In this document: piece by piece, positions 39,586 to 43,749 of the stretch | Layout of the letters: every line of letters begins with the position of its first letter | How positions within the stretch are numbered: position 1 is the first letter of the stretch | Assembly (NCBI RefSeq): GCF_003003995.1 | Contig: NZ_PVWF01000036.1 | Location: 1-43,749, forward strand | Source: Pleurocapsa sp. CCALA 161 | GTDB taxonomy: Bacteria > Cyanobacteriota > Cyanobacteriia > Cyanobacteriales > Xenococcaceae | DNA length: 43,749 nucleotides | Direction of reading: 5' to 3' | Program-made: the position numbers and the translations under genes | The notes under the pieces: model-generated | Told to the model about the DNA's origin: nothing | The model's database searches: none | What the model saw: only the letters and a program-made list of their open reading frames with translations

Positions 39586-39858
39586 TTATTCTTGAGATCC
39601 CCTATTGTCCAGCCGATTTAGTTGAGGTAATTGATAGCCAACTGTACCAATTAAAACCATGGCGATCGCACAAGATACATATAGTAATGCCATCCCCGCA
39701 CCTGCACCGTTACCAAACATAGGTGCAAACAGAGAACTCAGGATAGTTTCTGACTGCATGGCTGGTTCTAAAATGCGATCGCTCAATGGTTCTGCGATTA
39801 AAGTAGCGATCGCACTTGCTAATTCCAAAACCAAAGAAAACGAAGTAGCAAGTAACAA
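39586..39858 (-). pseudogene. MFS transporter, C-terminal fragment
   Basis: About 90 codons on the minus strand: IATLIAEPLSDRILEPAMQ, then FGNGAGAGMALLYVSCAIAMVLIGTVGYQLPQLNRLD. This matches the last two TM segments of larger MFS exporters of the siderophore/macrolide exporter type (PLADR...EPAM and GAGAGMAL blocks). The upstream ~300 codons are gone; the 5' side ends in an AAGTAAC heptamer array. Given the siderophore locus nearby, it could be a lost siderophore exporter (inference). Confidence 0.7.
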
Positions 39859-39876
39859 GTAACAAGTAACAAGTAA
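39848..39876. repeat. Heptamer array (AAGTAAC)
   Basis: Four units of AAGTAAC/AAGTAGC at the broken end of the MFS fragment. Same unit as at 19132-19161. Confidence 0.75.
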
Positions 39877-40060
39877 AATTCACCATCATCATTAATACAA
39901 AGTAACCATAGGGAAACTAATTAAAATGACTATAATCTTGAAGGAAGCCAAGCGAATACTCAACGTCTTACTAATTTAATTCTACTTATAGCGATCGCTT
40001 ATACCGCAAGTTGTTTGACAGGATTAAAGATTAGAAATACTGGTTATCAAGAGCGGGCGT

Positions 40061-40083
40061 AAATCAGATTTTAAATCTGATTT
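40061..40083. repeat. AT-rich palindrome
   Basis: Arms AAATCAGATTT and AAATCTGATTT separated by one base; could form a hairpin or bind a dimeric regulator. Confidence 0.6.
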
Positions 40084-40146
40084 TAACGCAGCTCGCGCAT
40101 TCCGCGTATATTAATCGTCTAAAAATAGAAGGAAAAAATAGGCCAA

Positions 40147-40262
40147 GACATATGCGAAGCGGGACGCGATATGCGGAGCGGTGACGGGAGCGAAGCGAGC
40201 TAATCCTTTAGGAATCCTTTAGGACGTAAGGAGCTAATCCTTATGCGAAGCGGCTTGCACTC
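40147..40262. repeat. Cluster of dispersed-repeat fragments
   Basis: Repeated words ATATGCGAAGCGG, ATATGCGGAGCGG, GAGCGAAGCGAGC, AATCCTTTAGGA (twice) and TTATGCGAAGCGG: several partial type A 24-mers in both orientations packed in 120 bases. Confidence 0.75.
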
Positions 40263-40387
40263 TTGTCCTTAAGCCAATGAGGATATCGCATTGAGTGTAT
40301 CTATATCCTTAGAATACCTGAGTTTTTCCCCTGGTATTGATCGATTACGTGTTGCAAGATAAAAGTCCAGTGTCAATAGGTTTTAGG

Positions 40388-41962
40388 ATGAGATTTGACT
40401 TTCCCAAGAAAAAAACATCTAATTGGCAACCAGAAAATCCAGAATTTTGGCAAACACGAGGAGCGAAAATAGCAAATCGAAATCTTTGGTCTTCAATTCC
40501 CTGTTTGTCCTGCGCCTTTGCTATTTGGCTTTATTGGAGTGTTATCACAGTTGAAATGAAGAACTTAGGTTTTCCATTTGATGACAATCAATTGTTTACC
40601 TTAAGTGCAGTGGCAGGACTGACTGGAGCAACTTTACGCATCCCCAATTCATTCTTAATCGCCATTTCTGGAGGAAGAAATGTAATCTCTTTAACTACAG
40701 CTTTACTAATTATACCTTCATTGGGAACAGGAATTGCCTTACAAAATCCCGATACGACCTATAGCGTTTTTGTGGTTTTAGCCTATTTATCTGGTATTGG
40801 AGGGGGAAATTTTGCCTCATCTATGTCTAACATCAGTTTCTTTTTCCCTAAGAAAAATCAAGGTATAGCTTTGGGTTTAAACGCTGGCTTGGGAAATGTG
40901 GGTGTTAGTGTAATGCAGGTTTTGTTACCCTTCATCATAACTTTTTCATTTGGCTCTTTTAGTGGTCAGGGAATGCCTTTACCCGCAAATGTGGGAGATA
41001 AAGCTGCTGGAACTTTAATTTGGCTACAAAATTGCGGACTAGTTTGGCTACCAATTTTAGTTATTTTGGTAATTAATGCTTGGGTTAATATGAATAATTT
41101 GCCCACTGCAAGTCCTGATGTGGGTTCAACCTCAAAAGATACTCTAACAGCTTTTTTTAAGTCTTTAGTCCTGATTTGCTGCGCTTTTTCAACTTCTGCA
41201 ATTGGTTTATATCTGCTGATTAAATTAGAGATTAATATGTGGATTGTTTTACCCGTAACTATTGCTTTAACTGTCGTAATTATGGACATAATGCAAGCAC
41301 CATTTAATATTTCTCTTACTCCCCAATATCAAATTTTCAAGAATAAACACAACTGGATTATGACCTGGTTATATACCATGACTTTTGGTTCATTTATTGG
41401 TTATTCGGCTGCTTTTCCTTTGTTAGTTAAAATTATCTTTGGTGAATTACCTGATGGCTCGGTAAATCCCAATGCCATTAATCCTTTTGCTTACGCCTGG
41501 TTAGGCCCTTTAGTGGGTTCTTTAATTCGTCCAGTGGGTGGTTGGTTATCAGATAAACTTGGTGGTGCTAATGTGACTCATTGGGTCACTATTGTGATGA
41601 TTGGTTCGGTTTTAGGAGTTGCTTATTATGTTAAACAAGCTACTGTTTCTCTAACTCCTGAAATCTATTTCATTCCCTTTCTGATTCTGTTCCTAATTCT
41701 TTTCATTACCAGTGGGATTGGTAATGGTTCGACTTTTCAGATGATTCCTATTATTTTTGAACCAGATCGAGCAGGACCAGTTTTGGGTTGGACTTCAGCC
41801 GTTGCTGGTTATGGTGCTTTTATTATTCCTCAAACTTTTGGCGATCGCCTTAAAGCTGGTCATCCTGAATATGCACTCTATGGCTTTGCCCTATATTACT
41901 TTAGTTGTTTAATCATTAATTGGTGGTTTTATGCCAGGAAAAATGCAGAGACTCCTTGTTAA
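40388..41962 (+). CDS. narK: NarK-type nitrate/nitrite MFS transporter
   Basis: 525 residues from the ATG at 40388, which has AGG just upstream; a longer frame from a TTG at 40337 is less likely. N terminus NWQPENPEFWQTRGAKIANRNLWSSIPCL is the hallmark of the E. coli NarK/NarU branch. Substrate-site arginines appear in LRIPNSF (TM2) and LIRPVGGWLSDKLGG (TM8). The nitrate signature GGNFASSMSNISFFFPKKNQGIALGLNAGLGNVGVSVMQ is complete. About 12 TM segments, plus extra residues in the central region (~240-300) compared with the 463-residue E. coli protein. Cyanobacteria mostly use NrtABCD or NrtP for nitrate, so a NarK-branch nitrate/nitrite exchanger is notable. It leads a likely operon with the GAF (36-base gap) and nos genes. 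Confidence 0.92.
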   Translation: MRFDFPKKKTSNWQPENPEFWQTRGAKIANRNLWSSIPCLSCAFAIWLYWSVITVEMKNLGFPFDDNQLFTLSAVAGLTGATLRIPNSFLIAISGGRNVISLTTALLIIPSLGTGIALQNPDTTYSVFVVLAYLSGIGGGNFASSMSNISFFFPKKNQGIALGLNAGLGNVGVSVMQVLLPFIITFSFGSFSGQGMPLPANVGDKAAGTLIWLQNCGLVWLPILVILVINAWVNMNNLPTASPDVGSTSKDTLTAFFKSLVLICCAFSTSAIGLYLLIKLEINMWIVLPVTIALTVVIMDIMQAPFNISLTPQYQIFKNKHNWIMTWLYTMTFGSFIGYSAAFPLLVKIIFGELPDGSVNPNAINPFAYAWLGPLVGSLIRPVGGWLSDKLGGANVTHWVTIVMIGSVLGVAYYVKQATVSLTPEIYFIPFLILFLILFITSGIGNGSTFQMIPIIFEPDRAGPVLGWTSAVAGYGAFIIPQTFGDRLKAGHPEYALYGFALYYFSCLIINWWFYARKNAETPC

Positions 41963-41998
41963 TTTAGATCGATTACATCAATTAGAAGAAGTTTAGTT

Positions 41999-42493
41999 AT
42001 GAAAAATTTAATTAAAAATAAATCTTCAGACAATTTAAAATTAATTCTTAATAAAATCTGCCAATTGACCAACTTTCCTTATGGTGAAATTTGGTTTCCT
42101 AATGACGAAAACAACTTTATAGAACTGAGTTCTAATTACTATATTGCAAACGATATTCATCAATATGACCTAGAGCTTTTCTATGAATGTAGCCAAGAAT
42201 TTATTATGTCAAAAGGTGAAGGATTGCCTGGACGAGTTTTCTTAAATCAGAAACCAGAATGGATGCTAGATGTCTCCTCGGCTGAATCTGAAGATTCTTT
42301 TCTAAGAAATACAATTGCTGGAGTTTGTGGAGTTAAAACAGGCTTTGCTGTTCCTGTAAAGATAGAAAAAGAAGTTTTGATGATTATGGTTTTTTTCACC
42401 TGCGAGCTACGCTCTTATTCTGCTGAATGTTTGGCATTAGCAGATTTAGTAATAAAACATTCAACTTCAAAAGTCTACTTTGATAATAATTAA
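41999..42493 (+). CDS. Stand-alone GAF-domain protein
   Basis: 164 residues, essentially one GAF domain: CQLTNFPYGEIWFPNDENNFIELSS, then SQEFIMSKGEGLPGRVFLNQKPEWMLDVSSAESEDSFLRNTIAGVCGVKTGFAVPVKIEKEVLMIMVFFTCE. This subtype (GEGLPGRV, then W..DVS, then FLR, then GVK.GFAVP) is common in cyanobacterial sensor proteins, where it is joined to kinase or cyclase domains; here it has no output domain. No obvious bilin-binding Cys. It sits between narK and nos on the same strand, so it may bind a small ligand (NO, nitrate or another) and modulate a partner. This is inference. Confidence 0.8.
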   Translation: MKNLIKNKSSDNLKLILNKICQLTNFPYGEIWFPNDENNFIELSSNYYIANDIHQYDLELFYECSQEFIMSKGEGLPGRVFLNQKPEWMLDVSSAESEDSFLRNTIAGVCGVKTGFAVPVKIEKEVLMIMVFFTCELRSYSAECLALADLVIKHSTSKVYFDNN

Positions 42494-42574
42494 AGTTTTT
42501 GCTCAGAAAAGATAATTCAAAGCACCTTCTTTCGTCAAAAACTGGCATCAAAGTATTGTGTATCTTTCTTTAAA

Positions 42575-43720
42575 ATGAAACCTCAAAACATTAATTTACA
42601 AGAAGTAACTGATTATTTAACCCTTTTTGCTAGGGAACAGAATCTTTCGGCTGAGGATTTGAAGCAACGTCTAGAGAGGATTTACGTTGAATGTGAGCAA
42701 ACAGGTATATATTGGCAGACTACTACAGAACTAAACTATGGTGCTAAAGTCGCATGGCGTAATAGTGTTAATTGTATAGGGCGGATAAGTTGGCAAAGTT
42801 TAACTGTGCGCGATCTACGACATCTAACTACTGCTGTAGATATTTTTGCTGCCCTGGTCGAACATATTGAAGTGGCTACTAATCGGGGTAAGATTCGTCC
42901 AACAATCAGCATTTTTGCCCCTCAAACAGCAGAAGAGGGAATTCGCATCTGGAATTCTCAGTTAATTCGTTATGCTGGATATCGCCAGCCTGATGGTAGA
43001 GTAATTGGAGATCCAGACCGAGTAGAACTTACTAAAATCTGTCAAAGTATGGGCTGGAAAGGCGCAGGTACGTCCTTTGACATTTTACCTGTGATTATTA
43101 AAATGCCTAATCAACCTCCCGAAATGTTCGATCTTCCCAAAGAAATAATAATGGAAGTACCCATAACTCATCCCAATTATCCTTGGTTGGCAGATTTGGG
43201 GTTAAAGTGGCACGCACTACCCGTAGCTTCTGACTGGCGACTGGAAATTGGGGGGATTTCTTATCCTGCCGCCCCTTTCAATGGTTGGTATATGAGTGCA
43301 GAAATTGGCGCTCGCAACTTTGGTGATGCTCATCGTTACAACATGCTTCCGATTGTGGCAAAAAAAATGGGCTTAAATACTAGTTCTAAACTTTCTCTTT
43401 GGAAAGATCGTGCCTTGGTAGAGCTGAATGTAGCCGTCTTACATTCTTTTGCCGAATGTGGTGTAAAAATTGTAGACCACCATACAGCTTCAAAACAGTT
43501 CATGCAGCATTGGAAACAAGAAGCAGCAGCTAATCGGATGGTTCCAGCAGATTGGGGGATGACCATACCTCCTATTTCTCCTTCTACGACTGAAGTGTTT
43601 CATCAACCAATGGAAAATGTCTGTTTAAAACCGAATTTATTTTTTCAGTCTGCTGCTTGGCACAGGGAAAACGACGTTGTTCAAACGAGGGTTACAGTTG
43701 GAGGAAAAATCACTTGTTAA
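42575..43720 (+). CDS. nos: Nitric oxide synthase, oxygenase domain (bacterial type)
   Basis: 381 residues. Makes NO and citrulline from arginine using haem and a pterin cofactor, with electrons from an external flavoprotein. Haem thiolate: Cys67 in WRNSVNCIGRISW (B. subtilis NOS also has it at 67). Substrate Glu243: FNGWYMSAEIGARNFGD. Pterin/dimer region: VELNVAVLHSFAECGVKIVDHHTASKQFMQHW, then VPADWGMTIPPISPSTTEVFHQPM. All core blocks are present, so it is probably active. There is no N-terminal zinc hook, calmodulin site or reductase domain, so the length fits the oxygenase-only bacterial class rather than the multi-domain cyanobacterial NOS with reductase and globin. Lies 81 bases after the GAF gene. 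Confidence 0.95.
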   Translation: MKPQNINLQEVTDYLTLFAREQNLSAEDLKQRLERIYVECEQTGIYWQTTTELNYGAKVAWRNSVNCIGRISWQSLTVRDLRHLTTAVDIFAALVEHIEVATNRGKIRPTISIFAPQTAEEGIRIWNSQLIRYAGYRQPDGRVIGDPDRVELTKICQSMGWKGAGTSFDILPVIIKMPNQPPEMFDLPKEIIMEVPITHPNYPWLADLGLKWHALPVASDWRLEIGGISYPAAPFNGWYMSAEIGARNFGDAHRYNMLPIVAKKMGLNTSSKLSLWKDRALVELNVAVLHSFAECGVKIVDHHTASKQFMQHWKQEAAANRMVPADWGMTIPPISPSTTEVFHQPMENVCLKPNLFFQSAAWHRENDVVQTRVTVGGKITC

Positions 43721-43749
43721 ATAGTACATATGTTTTAAATTCCCTACGA

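Larger units (their letters stand above)
39877..40387. other. Repeat-rich intergenic region upstream of narK
   Basis: No gene seen. It contains a palindrome at 40061-40083 and a cluster of dispersed-repeat pieces at about 40147-40262. It also must hold the narK promoter; I cannot point to a clear one. Confidence 0.5.

Noticed and set aside
42575-43720. Multi-domain NOS with reductase or globin
   Set aside because: The frame ends after the oxygenase core at 43720 and no flavodoxin, FAD or globin motif is present in the window.

Overview
The window is cyanobacterial chromosomal DNA. It holds psbO (photosystem II manganese-stabilising protein), a Synechocystis-type glucose transporter, an SLH/OprB porin, cyanobacterial families such as DUF4278, DUF2993 and DUF1400, and very many HIP1 octamers (GCGATCGC). 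The low-to-moderate GC content and the load of insertion-sequence relics, small dispersed repeats and heptamer arrays would suit a large, repeat-rich unicellular or pleurocapsalean genome. That lineage guess is inference.

Layout. 1-3.7 kb is a graveyard of IS relics (ISAs1, IS5-like, an internally deleted IS66-type element) around a vapC toxin whose vapB partner is only a 3' remnant. 3.7-7.0 kb has an MscS channel, an AI-2E family exporter and a small membrane protein. 7.1-12.9 kb has an RND pump and its membrane-fusion lipoprotein. The pump gene lies between two inverted copies of a four-helix-bundle (S23/IVP-type) gene, one broken and one lengthened by in-frame repeats. 13.2-17.4 kb has a DUF4278 protein, an IS982 relic that truncates a Ca-dependent PI-phospholipase C gene, a DUF2993 protein, an outer-membrane barrel and an EamA transporter. 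17.4-20.0 kb has a small secreted protein, an RTX-type calcium-binding protein, a decayed paralogue of the small protein, and psbO. 20.3-24.8 kb has a large esterase/solute-binding fusion and a patatin-like secreted protein. 25.1-29.6 kb is an AraC regulator, azoreductase, MFS exporter and porin set. 29.9-32.9 kb has a higBA toxin-antitoxin pair inside a duplicated segment of the adjoining esterase paralogue. 33.4-38.7 kb has glcP and a partly collapsed siderophore-uptake locus (truncated receptor and binding protein, intact permease and ATPase). 38.7-40.3 kb is mostly repeats. 40.4-43.7 kb is a compact narK - GAF protein - nitric oxide synthase (oxygenase domain) cluster.

The most notable items are: (1) the narK-GAF-NOS cluster; (2) a direct-repeat operator (CTCATAAG, 11-bp period) at fixed distance from a -10 box, in front of four genes including psbO and glcP; (3) 24-nt repeats inserted in frame into genes, twice exactly inside what would be a HIP1-type GCGAT^CGC site; (4) a four-helix gene carrying four different repeat insertions without loss of frame; (5) fusion of a DUF1400 esterase to a family-3 solute-binding domain, present twice. 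All calls are by eye from the sequence; no database search was run.
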